Positions 7,624-16,541 of a DNA stretch of 64,000 nt are shown in pieces (within the stretch, counting starts at the first letter, position 1; each line of letters opens with the position of its first letter). A program made the translations under genes and the position numbers. The DNA is from Streptomyces sp. CB02400 (GTDB lineage: Bacteria; Actinomycetota; Actinomycetes; Streptomycetales; Streptomycetaceae), in assembly GCF_001905725.1 (NCBI RefSeq), contig NZ_LIWB01000013.1:182315-246314 (forward strand), in the 5' to 3' direction. The notes beneath the pieces were generated by a model, which saw nothing but the letters and a program-made list of their open reading frames with translations, searched no databases and was not told where the DNA came from.

Positions 7624-9275
7624 TCCGCTTCGAGAACGTGTCGGTGACGTACGACGGCGCACCCGAACCCGCCGTCCACGGCGTCGACTTCGAGGTCCCC
7701 GAGGGCGAACTGGTCCTGCTCGTCGGCCCGTCCGGCGTAGGCAAGTCGACGGTGCTGGGCGCGGTGAGCGGCCTGGTCCCGCACTTCACCGGCGGCACCC
7801 TGCACGGCAGGGTCACGGTCGCCGGCCGTGACACCCGTACCCACAAGCCGCGCGAACTCGCCGACGTCGTGGGGACGGTCGGCCAGGACCCGCTCTCCCA
7901 CTTCGTGACGGACACGGTCGAGGACGAACTCGCCTACGGCATGGAGTCGCTGGGCGTCCCCCCGGCCGTGATGCGCCGCAGGGTCGAGGAGACCCTGGAC
8001 CTCCTCGGCCTCGCCGATCTCCGCAACCGCCCCATCGCCACCCTCTCCGGCGGCCAGCGGCAGCGCGTGGCGATCGGCTCGGTCCTCACCCCGCACCCCC
8101 GGGTCCTGGTCCTCGACGAACCGACCTCCGCACTCGACCCCGCGGCGGCCGAGGAGGTCCTCGCGGTCCTCCAACGCCTGGTCCACGACCTGGGCACCAC
8201 CGTCCTCATGGCCGAGCACCGCCTGGAACGCGTCATCCAGTACGCCGACCAGGTGGCCCTGCTGCCGGGCCCCGGCGAGCGGCCGTGGCTCGGCACCCCG
8301 TCGGAGGTGATGGCGGTCTCCCCCGTCCACCCCCCGGTGGTCGGCCTGGGCCGCCTGGCCGGCTGGTCCCCCCTCCCCCTGACGGTCCGCGACGCCCGAC
8401 GCAGGGCGGGCCCGTTGCGCGACCGCCTCGCCGACAGGCGACCGCCCGCCCATGAGCCCGCGCCGCCGCCGACCGCCACCAGACGCCTGTTCCCGCGCAG
8501 GAAGCCCGACACCCCGGCTCCCGCCCACGTGGCCGAGGTCCGCTCCCTCGCGGTCCGCCGCGACCGCGTCCAGGCCCTGCGCGGGGTCGACCTGGCCGTC
8601 GTCCCCGGCGAGACGATCGCCCTCATGGGCCGCAACGGCGCCGGGAAGTCGACGCTGCTCAGCGCGCTCGTGGGCCTGGTCGCCCCCTCCTCGGGCTCGG
8701 TCCGCACCGGCGGCGCGGTCCCCCACCGCACCCGCCCCCGCGACCTGGTCCGCCGCGTCGGACTGGTCCCGCAGGAACCCCGTGACCTCCTGTACGCCGA
8801 CACGGTCGCGGCGGAGTGCGCGGCCGCCGACGAGGACGCGGGCGCCGAGCCGGGCACCTGCCGCGCCCTGCTGACGGAGCTGCTCCCCTCGGTGGCCGAC
8901 GACACCCACCCCCGTGACCTGTCCGAGGGGCAGCGCCTGACCCTCGCCCTGGCGGTCGTCCTGACCGCGCGCCCGCCCCTGCTCCTCCTCGACGAGCCGA
9001 CCCGCGGCCTGGACTACGCGGCGAAGGCCCGCCTGGTGACGATCCTGCGCGGACTGGCCGCCGAGGGCCACGCGATCGTCATGGCCACGCACGACGTGGA
9101 ACTGGCGGCGGAACTCGCCCACCGGGTGGTCCTGCTCGCCGAGGGCGAGGTGATCGCGGACGGCCCGGCGGCGGAGGTGGTCGTGACGTCCCCGTCCTTC
9201 GCCCCGCAGGTGGCGAAGATCCTCGCCCCGCAGCACTGGCTCACGGTCTCCCAGGTCCGGGAGGCACTGCGATGA
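7620..9275 (+). CDS. ECF transporter fused double ATPase (EcfA-EcfA')
   Basis: 551 residues from a GTG overlapping the EcfT stop. Two complete ABC ATPase domains are in one chain. The first has Walker A GPSGVGKST (near residue 40), signature LSGGQRQR and Walker B VLVLDEPTSALD. After a Pro/Arg-rich linker, the second has Walker A GRNGAGKST (near 343), Walker B LLLLDEPTRGLD and a degenerate signature LSEGQRL. The fusion fits the heterodimeric ATPase pair of ECF importers. The altered second signature suggests asymmetric ATP sites, a common feature of such pairs. Its stop overlaps the start of the S component (ATGA). Confidence 0.92.
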   Translation: MIRFENVSVTYDGAPEPAVHGVDFEVPEGELVLLVGPSGVGKSTVLGAVSGLVPHFTGGTLHGRVTVAGRDTRTHKPRELADVVGTVGQDPLSHFVTDTVEDELAYGMESLGVPPAVMRRRVEETLDLLGLADLRNRPIATLSGGQRQRVAIGSVLTPHPRVLVLDEPTSALDPAAAEEVLAVLQRLVHDLGTTVLMAEHRLERVIQYADQVALLPGPGERPWLGTPSEVMAVSPVHPPVVGLGRLAGWSPLPLTVRDARRRAGPLRDRLADRRPPAHEPAPPPTATRRLFPRRKPDTPAPAHVAEVRSLAVRRDRVQALRGVDLAVVPGETIALMGRNGAGKSTLLSALVGLVAPSSGSVRTGGAVPHRTRPRDLVRRVGLVPQEPRDLLYADTVAAECAAADEDAGAEPGTCRALLTELLPSVADDTHPRDLSEGQRLTLALAVVLTARPPLLLLDEPTRGLDYAAKARLVTILRGLAAEGHAIVMATHDVELAAELAHRVVLLAEGEVIADGPAAEVVVTSPSFAPQVAKILAPQHWLTVSQVREALR

Positions 9276-10114
9276 CCGCCGCCGAAAGCACGCCCACCCA
9301 GCGCCAGACCCGGGCCGTCCGCCTGGGCCCCCGCTCATGGGCGGCCCTCGCCCTGGTGAGCGCGGTGGGCGTGGCGGGCGTCGGCTGGCCCTTCCTCGCC
9401 CCGCCCGACTCCTCCGTGAACGCCCACGCCCAGGACGCACCGTGGCTCTTCGCGGGCCTCCTCGTCCTGCTGGTGGCGGTCGTGGCGGCGACGATCTCGG
9501 AATCGGGCCTGGGCCCGAAGTCGGTGGCGATGCTCGGCGTCCTCGCGGCGACGGGCGCGGCCCTGCGCCCCATCGGCGCGGGCACGGCCGGCCTGGAGCC
9601 CATGTTCTTCCTCATGGTCCTCAGCGGCCGGGTCCTCGGCCCGGGCTTCGGCTTCGTCCTCGGCTCGGTGACGATGTTCGCGTCCGCCCTGCTCACCGGT
9701 GGTGTCGGCCCCTGGCTGCCGTTCCAGATGCTGTCGATGGGCTGGTTCACGATGGGCGCGGCCCTGCTGCCGGGCGCCGACCGGCTGCGCGGGCGCGCGG
9801 AGCTCTGCCTGCTCGCGGTGTACGGCTTCCTGGCGGCCTTCGCCTACGGCACGGTGATGAACATGGCGGGCTGGCCCTTCATGTCCGCCCTGGCCTCGAA
9901 CATCTCCTTCTCCCCCGACGCGTCGCTCCCCGCCAACCTGGCCCGTTTCCTGGCGTACTGCCTGGCCACGTCCCTCGGCTGGGACCTGGGCAGGGCCCTG
10001 GTCACGGTCGCCCTGACCCTCACCCTCGGCACCCCTGTCCTGAAGGCCCTGCGCCGCGCCACCCGCCGGGCGGCCTTCGAGGCGCCGGTCGCCTTCACGG
10101 ACACCACTCGGTGA
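9272..10114 (+). CDS. ECF transporter S component (substrate-binding membrane protein)
   Basis: 280 residues, last gene of the riboswitch operon. About six hydrophobic helices can be seen, with LRPIGAGTAGLEPMFFLMVL and GFGFVLGSVTMFASALLTGG resembling the L1 and helix regions of S components. The S component sets the substrate. The upstream cobalamin riboswitch makes cobalamin or another corrinoid the best guess, with cobalt as the alternative; CbiM/CbiN-type cobalt motifs are not seen. It forms a complete group II-like dedicated ECF transporter with the two preceding genes. Confidence 0.88.
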   Translation: MTAAESTPTQRQTRAVRLGPRSWAALALVSAVGVAGVGWPFLAPPDSSVNAHAQDAPWLFAGLLVLLVAVVAATISESGLGPKSVAMLGVLAATGAALRPIGAGTAGLEPMFFLMVLSGRVLGPGFGFVLGSVTMFASALLTGGVGPWLPFQMLSMGWFTMGAALLPGADRLRGRAELCLLAVYGFLAAFAYGTVMNMAGWPFMSALASNISFSPDASLPANLARFLAYCLATSLGWDLGRALVTVALTLTLGTPVLKALRRATRRAAFEAPVAFTDTTR

Positions 10115-10420
10115 GCAGCCGCTCGCGCCCCGTGAACGAGTGGGTGAAGGACCCCACATGACCCGGGTCACATACGAAGCAGGGCCGTAGCCGGGCTCCC
10201 CGCGAGCGCTGCCGCGAACACCCCCATACCCCGTCCCCCACTGCGACCGCGCTTAGTAAAAGGGACCTTTGCGAGCAATGCCGGGATTTGTTTCCGTGGA
10301 GCGGTCGCCAGGCGCCGACGTCCCTCACGGGTCGCGGCGCCGACACATGCCCCCGCCGCACGACATCCGTACGGCACCGGGCGTACGGCGACCTCCCAGC
10401 TCCCGACCGAAAGGCCGCCT
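10115..10420. other. Intergenic region upstream of the transglycosylase-like gene
   Basis: 306 nt without a gene. It holds a small inverted repeat AAAGG-GA-CCTTT (about 10258-10269) and a strong hairpin at 10311-10341 (arms GGCGCCG and CGGCGCC with an inner CCC/GGG pair). A long leader before a secreted cell-wall protein suggests post-transcriptional control, but the c-di-AMP (ydaO) aptamer core was not found. Confidence 0.4.
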
Positions 10421-10840
10421 GTGTCCGCCGCTTACCTCCTCCGCACCGTCGCCACCCCGAAGAAGGCCCTCGCCGGCGCCGCCCTCGCGGCCGCCACCTG
10501 CGGCACCCTGATCGCCGCCGCGCCCGCCCAGGCCGCGACCACGACGAGCGCTTCCTCGGCCCAGGCGACCGCGAAGAAGATGATCGGCAACTCGGCCGAG
10601 TTCCAGTGCTTCTCGAAGATCGTCCAGCACGAGAGCAGCTGGAACCCCAGCGCCACCAACGCCTCCAGCGGCGCCTACGGCCTGGTCCAGGCCCTGCCCG
10701 CCTCCAAGATGGCCTCGGCCGGCTCCGACTGGAAGACCAACCCCGCCACCCAGATCAAGTGGGGTCTGGACTACATGAAGGACCGCTACGGCAGCGCCTG
10801 CGACGCCTGGTCCTTCTGGCAGGCCAACCACTGGTACTGA
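10421..10840 (+). CDS. Small secreted transglycosylase SLT-domain protein
   Basis: 139 residues from GTG with an upstream GAAAGG ribosome site. A long signal peptide ends at APAQAAT, followed by a short lytic-transglycosylase-like domain: catalytic Glu in CFSKIVQHESSWNPSATN, then SGAYGLVQALPASKM, TQIKWGLDYMKDRYG and CDAWSFWQANHWY. These are the motifs of the goose-lysozyme-like SLT fold found in Streptomyces Rpf- and SLT-type exported proteins. It probably cleaves peptidoglycan outside the cell during growth or germination. Two Cys residues may form a disulfide. Confidence 0.88.
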   Translation: MSAAYLLRTVATPKKALAGAALAAATCGTLIAAAPAQAATTTSASSAQATAKKMIGNSAEFQCFSKIVQHESSWNPSATNASSGAYGLVQALPASKMASAGSDWKTNPATQIKWGLDYMKDRYGSACDAWSFWQANHWY

Positions 10841-10860
10841 CAGCACCACACCCCCATACC

Positions 10861-10899
10861 GAAGGCGGCGACCCCACGATCCCCGGGGCCGCCGCCTTC
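10861..10899. terminator. Bidirectional terminator between convergent genes
   Basis: Arms GAAGGCGGC and GCCGCCTTC flank an inner CCC/GGG pairing, placed 20 nt after the SLT gene stop and just before the end of the convergent DUF4246 gene. Confidence 0.7.
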
Positions 10900-10917
10900 G
10901 TCATCCCGCCTCGGTCC

Positions 10918-12414
10918 TCAGTGCTCGCAGAGGGAGAATTCCCGCTCGTAGAGCTGCTCGTTGTGTTCGTCGACGAAGAACTTGCGTTCCCGCATGAGTT
11001 CTTCGCGGTAGCCCTTGGCCTGTTCGAGCGTCATGGTCGAGGTGTCGGACCACGGTTGCTGCGGTGGCACATCGGAGGTCGAGACGATCTTTTCCGACGG
11101 GTCGACCAGGAAGAACGCGAGAATCTTGCGATGTCCAGGGCGGGTGGGGTCCGCGAGGCGGAACGAGCCGACGCGGTGCTGCAGGACGTTCGGGAACGCC
11201 AGGCAGCGGCCCGTCGGCGTCGACGCCGATCCCAGCACCTGGTTCAGCGCGTCCTCGTTCTCCAGGCCGTAGACCTCGCGCATGCCGTTGTCGTCGTTCT
11301 GCTCGTAGCGCGGGTCGTCGAGCGCCGCCCGGAAACTCAGCCGGCTCTCGGTGATGTTCTCGCTGTCCCAGTAGTAGATGCCGGTCGAGACGATCCGCTC
11401 GTTCAGCATCCCCTCGACATGCCAGGAGCCGCCTTGGTACTCGGGCTTGTCCGGGGTGAGGTGAATGGTGGCGAGCTTGACGATGACCTGGAGACGACGG
11501 CCGCGCAGGTCGACCCGGTCGGAGTCGTCGGGCGGCTCGGGCGGGGTGAAGTCCGGGGCGTCCGGGACGACCGGGCGGCGGTTCTCCCACCACTCGTCCA
11601 TGGCCGTTTCGTACGCGTCGTAGGCCTCGTCGTCATCGTCGTCGGGTTCGACCGGCTCGTTCGGGTCCTCGTCGTACCAGGAGTAGGGGTCGGCCTTGAT
11701 CCGCAGGGGGCGCGGGTGGCGCAGATCGGTGAGCACGTTCTCCAGCAGCGGGCGGAAGCGCGCGAACAGGTCCGGCAGGACGGAGGCCAGTTCGTGATGG
11801 GTCTCGGGATGGACGTTGTTGACGTACGAACGGAAGGCGACGTCTCCGTCGTCATTGACGTCGACGTCCGTGGGCAGCCACTGGAACCTCTCCGAGAACT
11901 CGTACTTCGAGTAGCGGTCCGTAGAGTTCCGCCAAGCCCGCTCGGGCGCCCCGCTCACCTCTCTCACCAGGCAGAACAGTGAGGGATGCACCAGATCCAG
12001 GACCTGGCCGTCGGATCCGGGATGCCAGTCCCGCTCTGCTTCGGGGACCTGCTCCAGAACCCGGACCGCCTCGCGCAACCGGGACCTGAGCTTGTCGTCG
12101 ACCAGTGTGTCCGACTGCCACACCCCGTCGACGGCGGACACCTCGACGCCGGTTCGCCCGTCCCGCAGCGCGGCGTAATGCCGGAGTTCGTCGAGCACGT
12201 AACGAACCTGCGCTTCGGTGAGACCCTGGGCGAGCGCCTCCCGCGTCCACCTGGCGACGATGTCGGCGTCGTTCATCTTGTCGAACCACTCCGGCTTCGC
12301 CCGGATGTGCGAGCTGCACCGCATCATCTCAAGTTCCCGCAGTGTCCGGGGCTTCGCGAACGATATGGAACGGGAAGCGTGAAAGGGCAGCGGGAAAGCG
12401 GACAGGCCGGTCAA
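10918..12414 (-). CDS. DUF4246 domain protein, probable 2-oxoglutarate/Fe(II) oxygenase fold
   Basis: 498 residues. The N-terminal stretch (RTLRELEMMRCSSHIRAKPE WFDK) and the later GGSWHVEGMLNERI and YYWDSENITESRLSFR match DUF4246, a family shared by fungi and streptomycetes. HVEG followed ~120 residues later by GHRKILAFFLVDP resembles the H-x-E/D...H...R iron and 2-oxoglutarate site of dioxygenases; this is inference from motifs. A very acidic insert (EPDDDDDEAYDAY) splits the middle. It is monocistronic, convergent with the SLT gene. The ATG at 12414 could be replaced by later Met codons near residue 30. Confidence 0.8.
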   Translation of the reverse strand: MTGLSAFPLPFHASRSISFAKPRTLRELEMMRCSSHIRAKPEWFDKMNDADIVARWTREALAQGLTEAQVRYVLDELRHYAALRDGRTGVEVSAVDGVWQSDTLVDDKLRSRLREAVRVLEQVPEAERDWHPGSDGQVLDLVHPSLFCLVREVSGAPERAWRNSTDRYSKYEFSERFQWLPTDVDVNDDGDVAFRSYVNNVHPETHHELASVLPDLFARFRPLLENVLTDLRHPRPLRIKADPYSWYDEDPNEPVEPDDDDDEAYDAYETAMDEWWENRRPVVPDAPDFTPPEPPDDSDRVDLRGRRLQVIVKLATIHLTPDKPEYQGGSWHVEGMLNERIVSTGIYYWDSENITESRLSFRAALDDPRYEQNDDNGMREVYGLENEDALNQVLGSASTPTGRCLAFPNVLQHRVGSFRLADPTRPGHRKILAFFLVDPSEKIVSTSDVPPQQPWSDTSTMTLEQAKGYREELMRERKFFVDEHNEQLYEREFSLCEH

Positions 12415-12604
12415 TTCTCTTGGTCCTCACGGTCGGTGTGCGGTGGCGGGAAGAATACTTCAGCGGACTGACACCGCAGCCGTGGTCGCGTGCTGCCCGG
12501 TTCGCGACCACCGGTTCGCGACCAGGAGAGGGACCGGCGCTGTGCCCTGCTGTCGCCGCGGCTGTCGGGCGGGGTGCGGGTGAAGGCGGCCGACGGGTAC
12601 CGGA

Positions 12605-14782
12605 TCAGCCCGGAGTACGGTCCTTCGCCGGCGTCGACGGCTCGCTGCCGAGCTCGGCGGCGGCCACGACCGTACGGGCGCGCGGGCCCTGGAGCAGGTA
12701 CGTCAGTCCGAAGCCGGCGCCGACGACGACCGCGCCGCCGGCCGCGTCCAGGATCCAGTGGTTGCCGGTGGTGACGATCGCGGAGGCCGTGAACAGGGGG
12801 TGGAGGAGACCGAGGGCCTTCATCCACGGCTTCGGCGCGATGACCGCGATCACCAGTCCGCACCACAGGGACCAGCCGAAGTGCAGCGACGGCATCGCCG
12901 CGTACTGGTTGGTGAGGCGGGTGAGGGTGCCGTAGTCGGGCTGGGTGAAGTCCTGGACGCCGTGGACCGTGTCGACGATGCCGAGGCCGGGCATCAGACG
13001 GGGCGGGGCGAGCGGGTAGAGCCAGAAGCCGACCAGGGCGAGGAGGGTGGCGAAGCCCAGGCTCGCGCGGGCCCAGCGGTAGTCGACGGGGCGGCGCCAG
13101 TACAGCAGGCCGAGGACGGTCAGCGGGACGACGAAGTGGAACGACGTGTAGTAGAAGTCGAAGAACTCCCGCAGCCAGCCGATCTTCACCACGGCGTGGT
13201 TGACGGCGTGCTCGATGTCCATGTGGAGCAGGCGTTCGAGGTCGAGGATCTGCTGTCCGTGTTCCTCGGCGCGGACGCGGCCCGCCGAGTTGCTGCCACC
13301 GGTCACGGCGAGGCGGACCTGGGCGTACGCGGTGTAGGTGACGCGGATCAGCAGGATCTCGAGCAGGAGGTTCGGGCGGATGAGCACCCGGCGCAGGAAC
13401 GGCAGCAGCGGGACGAACCCGAAGCGGGCCGGGACGGGCGGGGCGTACGGGGTCGGGACCGGGGCGCGGAAGTACGGCGAGCCGCGGGAGAGGAAGGGGA
13501 CCGCGGTGGCGGCGGCCAGGGCGGCCAGGAGGACGGTGTTGTCGCGCAGCGGGTGCAGGAACGCCATGTTCGGCAGCATCGTCTTCGCCGGCAGCGTCAT
13601 CACCAGGACGACGGCGACGGGCCACACCAGGCGGTCGCGGGCGCGTCTGCCGGCCCGGCCGACGGCGGCGAGCAGCACCCACAGCAGTTGGTGCTGCCAC
13701 GCGGTCGGGGCGACCACGATGGCGGCGCAGCCGGTGACGGCGACCGCGAGCAGGAGCTGGCCGTCGTGGGCGTAGCGCACCGCGCGGCGCAGGGCGAGGG
13801 TCACGACCGCGGCGCCGAGCAGCAGGAAGAGGCCGATCTCCAGCGGGCCCCGGAGTCCGAGGCGGAGCAGGGCGCCGTGCAGGGACTGGTTGGCGAGGTC
13901 GTCGGCGGGGCCGCCGAGGCCGGTGCCCGCCAGGTGGTGCACCCAGTAGGTGTGGGAGTCGCGCGGCATCGCGGCCCAGGCGAGCGCGGTGGCCGTGGCG
14001 AAGGTGACGCCCGTGGCGGCGGCGGCCCGGCGGCGGCCGGTGAACCACAGCAGCGGGGCGAAGAGGAGGAGGGTGGGCTGGAGGGCGGCGGCGGCACCGG
14101 TCAGTACGCCACTGACGCGCTGTCCCCGCGCGACGAAGCAGCCCAGCAGGACGAGCAGGACCGGGATGATGCTGGTCTGGCCGAGCCAGAGGGTGCTGCG
14201 CACCGGCAGGGACAGCATGAGCAGGCTGATGGCGACGGGCCCGGCGAGGAGCGCGGTGCGGCGGCCGACCGGCTGGGGCAGGGCGCGGGCGGCGGTCAGT
14301 CCGAGGGCGACGACCAGGAGCAGGGTGCCGAAGGTCCAGCCCCAGCCGAGGGCCTGTTCGGCGGGGCGGGTGAGGGGTTTGAGGACGAGCCCGCTGAAGG
14401 GGGTGCCGGTGAACCGGGTGGAGTCGTAGAGGGAGCCGCTGACGTGCAGGACGCCCTCGGGGCCCACCCAGGTCTCCAGGGCGGTCAGCCGTTCCCCGCT
14501 CGGTGTGGTGAGGACGACGGCGACCTGGCGTGCGGCGAGGACGGTGGCCAGCAGCCACAGGGCCAGGCGCGCGGCGCGCAGCCGTGCCCGGGTGCCGCCG
14601 GCGGCTGTCGCCCCGAGAGCCTCCGCCGGTCGCTCACTGCGCTCCGCGTTCGCCACGCCTCGCCGACCTCCCGCCCCGTTCCGCTCCGCGCGTCCCGTGC
14701 GTGGGGATTCGCTCGCGAACCCGGTGGGGCTCGCCCGCCCCTGGACAGAGACGCGGGAAACCGCGGCCCCACCTGACGTCAT
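12605..14782 (-). CDS. GT87 glycosyltransferase fused to PAP2/AUR1-like phosphatase domain
   Basis: 725 residues. The ATG at 14782 is chosen as it follows GTGAG closely; an in-frame GTG at 14863 is possible. The N-terminal ~400 residues have about ten membrane helices and the polyprenol-dependent GT87 signature region GSLYDSTRFTGTPFSG (near 117). The C-terminal ~290 residues hold a type 2 phosphatidic acid phosphatase/AUR1-like domain with PSLHFGWSL (near 630) and GNHWILDAAGG (near 677), the catalytic His motifs. A joined mannosyltransferase and lipid phosphotransferase/phosphatase suggests one-chain synthesis or recycling of a polyprenyl- or inositol-linked glycolipid. Confidence 0.87.
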   Translation of the reverse strand: MTSGGAAVSRVSVQGRASPTGFASESPRTGRAERNGAGGRRGVANAERSERPAEALGATAAGGTRARLRAARLALWLLATVLAARQVAVVLTTPSGERLTALETWVGPEGVLHVSGSLYDSTRFTGTPFSGLVLKPLTRPAEQALGWGWTFGTLLLVVALGLTAARALPQPVGRRTALLAGPVAISLLMLSLPVRSTLWLGQTSIIPVLLVLLGCFVARGQRVSGVLTGAAAALQPTLLLFAPLLWFTGRRRAAAATGVTFATATALAWAAMPRDSHTYWVHHLAGTGLGGPADDLANQSLHGALLRLGLRGPLEIGLFLLLGAAVVTLALRRAVRYAHDGQLLLAVAVTGCAAIVVAPTAWQHQLLWVLLAAVGRAGRRARDRLVWPVAVVLVMTLPAKTMLPNMAFLHPLRDNTVLLAALAAATAVPFLSRGSPYFRAPVPTPYAPPVPARFGFVPLLPFLRRVLIRPNLLLEILLIRVTYTAYAQVRLAVTGGSNSAGRVRAEEHGQQILDLERLLHMDIEHAVNHAVVKIGWLREFFDFYYTSFHFVVPLTVLGLLYWRRPVDYRWARASLGFATLLALVGFWLYPLAPPRLMPGLGIVDTVHGVQDFTQPDYGTLTRLTNQYAAMPSLHFGWSLWCGLVIAVIAPKPWMKALGLLHPLFTASAIVTTGNHWILDAAGGAVVVGAGFGLTYLLQGPRARTVVAAAELGSEPSTPAKDRTPG

Positions 14783-14918
14783 TCTCACTTTTGTCCGGAT
14801 GACGATAGTCCGTGGGGGATCGCGCTGTCCGCGAATGACGCGAGAAGGGTCACAACGGACCACTGGACGGGGCGCACCCAGCGGGGCTGCGCTCCTGCGT
14901 ACACCACATTTATGTGCA

Positions 14919-14938
14919 GTATGCAGCTATTCGCATAC
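14919..14938. promoter_or_regulatory. Inverted repeat GTATGC-N8-GCATAC in a divergent promoter region
   Basis: It lies in the 264-bp gap between the GT87-PAP2 gene and the MHS transporter, inside a locally AT-rich stretch. It is a probable regulator site for one of the two genes. It is loosely like an ARG box in length, but without enough matches to claim it. Confidence 0.4.
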
Positions 14939-15046
14939 CGCCCGTAGAGGGGCCAAGTGCGCCTATCGTCGTTCTCTTCGGACCGCCCGACAGCGCCGCC
15001 GCGCGGACCCGCCCCTGTCCCCGTCGAAAGGTAGGCGAGCGAAGTT

Positions 15047-16462
15047 TTGACGACTGCCACGGTCGCCGCTCCCCCGTCCACGCGGAAGGCCTCCCCGGAG
15101 GCCGGCGCCGCGCACACCCCCGCCCCCACCGTCACCGACCCCGCGCTCGTCCGGCGCGCCGTGAAGGCGGCGGCGCTCGGCAACGCGATGGAATGGTTCG
15201 ACTTCGGTGTCTACAGCTACATCGCGGTCACGCTGGGCAAGGTCTTCTTCCCCTCGGGCAACCCCACCGCCCAGCTCCTGTCCACGTTCGGCGCCTTCGC
15301 CGCGGCCTTCCTGGTCCGCCCGCTCGGCGGCATGGTCTTCGGCCCGCTCGGCGACCGCGTGGGGCGACAGAAGGTCCTCGCCCTCACCATGATCATGATG
15401 GCGGCGGGCACCTTCGCCATCGGCCTGATCCCGTCCTACGCCGCGATCGGCGTCGGCGCCCCGATCCTGCTGCTGGCGGCCCGGCTGGTGCAGGGCTTCT
15501 CCACCGGCGGCGAGTACGCCGGCGCGTCCACCTTCATCGCCGAGTACGCCCCCGACAAGCGGCGCGGCTTCCTCGGCAGCTGGCTGGAGTTCGGCACCCT
15601 CGCCGGGTACATCGGCGGCGCGGGCCTGGTCACCCTGATGACCGCGCTGCTGTCGTCGGACGACCTGCTCTCCTGGGGCTGGCGGATCCCGTTCCTGATC
15701 GCGGGCCCGATGGGCATCATCGGCCTCTATCTGCGGATGCGCCTGGAGGAGACCCCGGCGTTCGCGGCCGAGGTCGCCAAGGCCGAGAGCGAACGCCCGA
15801 AGGTGCCGCTGCGGGAGATGGTGACCGGCCAGTGGCGCGCGCTGCTGCTGTGCGTGGGCCTGGTGCTGGTCTTCAACGTCACCGACTACATGCTGCTGTC
15901 GTACATGCCGAGCTACCTCACCAGTGAGCTGGGGTACGACGCCACGCACGGCCTGGTCGTCGTGCTCGGCGTGATGGTGCTGATGATGATCGTCCAGCCG
16001 TTCGCCGGCGCGCTGACCGACCGGGTCGGCCGCCGTCCGGTGATCGCGGCCGGCTGCGCCGGGTTCCTGGTGCTGTCCGTGCCGGCGCTGCTGCTGATCC
16101 GCGACGGCGGTCTGCTCGCGGTCGCCGTCGGCATGGGCGCGCTCGGCCTGCTCCTGGTCTGCTTCACCGCGGCCATGCCGTCCGCGCTGCCCGCGCTGTT
16201 CCCGACCCGGGTGCGCTACGGCTCGCTGTCGATCGGCTTCAACGTCTCGGTGTCCCTGTTCGGCGGCACCACCCCGCTGGTGGTCACGGCCCTGATCGGC
16301 GCGACCGGCGACATGATGATGCCCGCCTACTACATGATGGCGGCGGCCGTGATCGGCGGTTTCGCGGTGTGGCGCATGGCCGAGTCGGCGGGCCGCCCGC
16401 TGCCGGGGTCGGCGCCGTCACTGGAGGCCGAGGCGGCCGGGACACACCGGGAGAACGCCTGA
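15047..16462 (+). CDS. MHS-family (ProP-like) MFS transporter
   Basis: 471 residues from a TTG start after AAAGGTAGG. It carries the MHS hallmark GNAMEWFDFGVYSYIA at helix 1, the MFS motif A loop GPLGDRVGRQKVLALTM, the second-half equivalent GALTDRVGRRPVI, and the signature GGEYAGASTFIAEYAP. Twelve membrane helices are expected. Members move metabolites with protons (proline/betaine, citrate, alpha-ketoglutarate). The sequence resembles proline/glycine-betaine carriers, so osmolyte uptake is plausible but unproven. Confidence 0.9.
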   Translation: MTTATVAAPPSTRKASPEAGAAHTPAPTVTDPALVRRAVKAAALGNAMEWFDFGVYSYIAVTLGKVFFPSGNPTAQLLSTFGAFAAAFLVRPLGGMVFGPLGDRVGRQKVLALTMIMMAAGTFAIGLIPSYAAIGVGAPILLLAARLVQGFSTGGEYAGASTFIAEYAPDKRRGFLGSWLEFGTLAGYIGGAGLVTLMTALLSSDDLLSWGWRIPFLIAGPMGIIGLYLRMRLEETPAFAAEVAKAESERPKVPLREMVTGQWRALLLCVGLVLVFNVTDYMLLSYMPSYLTSELGYDATHGLVVVLGVMVLMMIVQPFAGALTDRVGRRPVIAAGCAGFLVLSVPALLLIRDGGLLAVAVGMGALGLLLVCFTAAMPSALPALFPTRVRYGSLSIGFNVSVSLFGGTTPLVVTALIGATGDMMMPAYYMMAAAVIGGFAVWRMAESAGRPLPGSAPSLEAEAAGTHRENA

Positions 16463-16502
16463 CGGGGAGCGGAGGCACGGCGTATCTTCCTCAGCGGCAC
16501 TA

Positions 16503-16517
16503 GTTAGACAGGCTAAC
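16503..16517. promoter_or_regulatory. Inverted repeat GTTAG-ACAGG-CTAAC upstream of the O-methyltransferase
   Basis: A perfect 5-bp dyad with 5-nt spacer, 25 bp before the start codon. It overlaps the likely promoter and may be an operator. Half-sites resemble iron-box halves but the spacing is wrong. Confidence 0.35.
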
Positions 16518-16541
16518 CAGCCGTACGGAAGGTACAGGTGC

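Noticed and set aside
1..10114. A natural-product gene cluster including the two toroid proteins
   Set aside because: No polyketide, peptide or terpene synthase core enzymes and no DxDD cyclase motif; the second toroid is exported and under B12 control.
10115..10420. Possible ydaO (c-di-AMP) riboswitch before a cell-wall hydrolase-like gene
   Set aside because: The conserved aptamer core was not found; only unrelated hairpins are present.
12415..12604. Extra gene between DUF4246 and GT87-PAP2 genes
   Set aside because: Only short frames without start signals; treated as ordinary promoter and 3' spacer.
16503..16517. DmdR iron box before the O-methyltransferase
   Set aside because: Half-sites GTTAG/CTAAC are present but the 5-nt spacer does not fit the 19-mer iron box.
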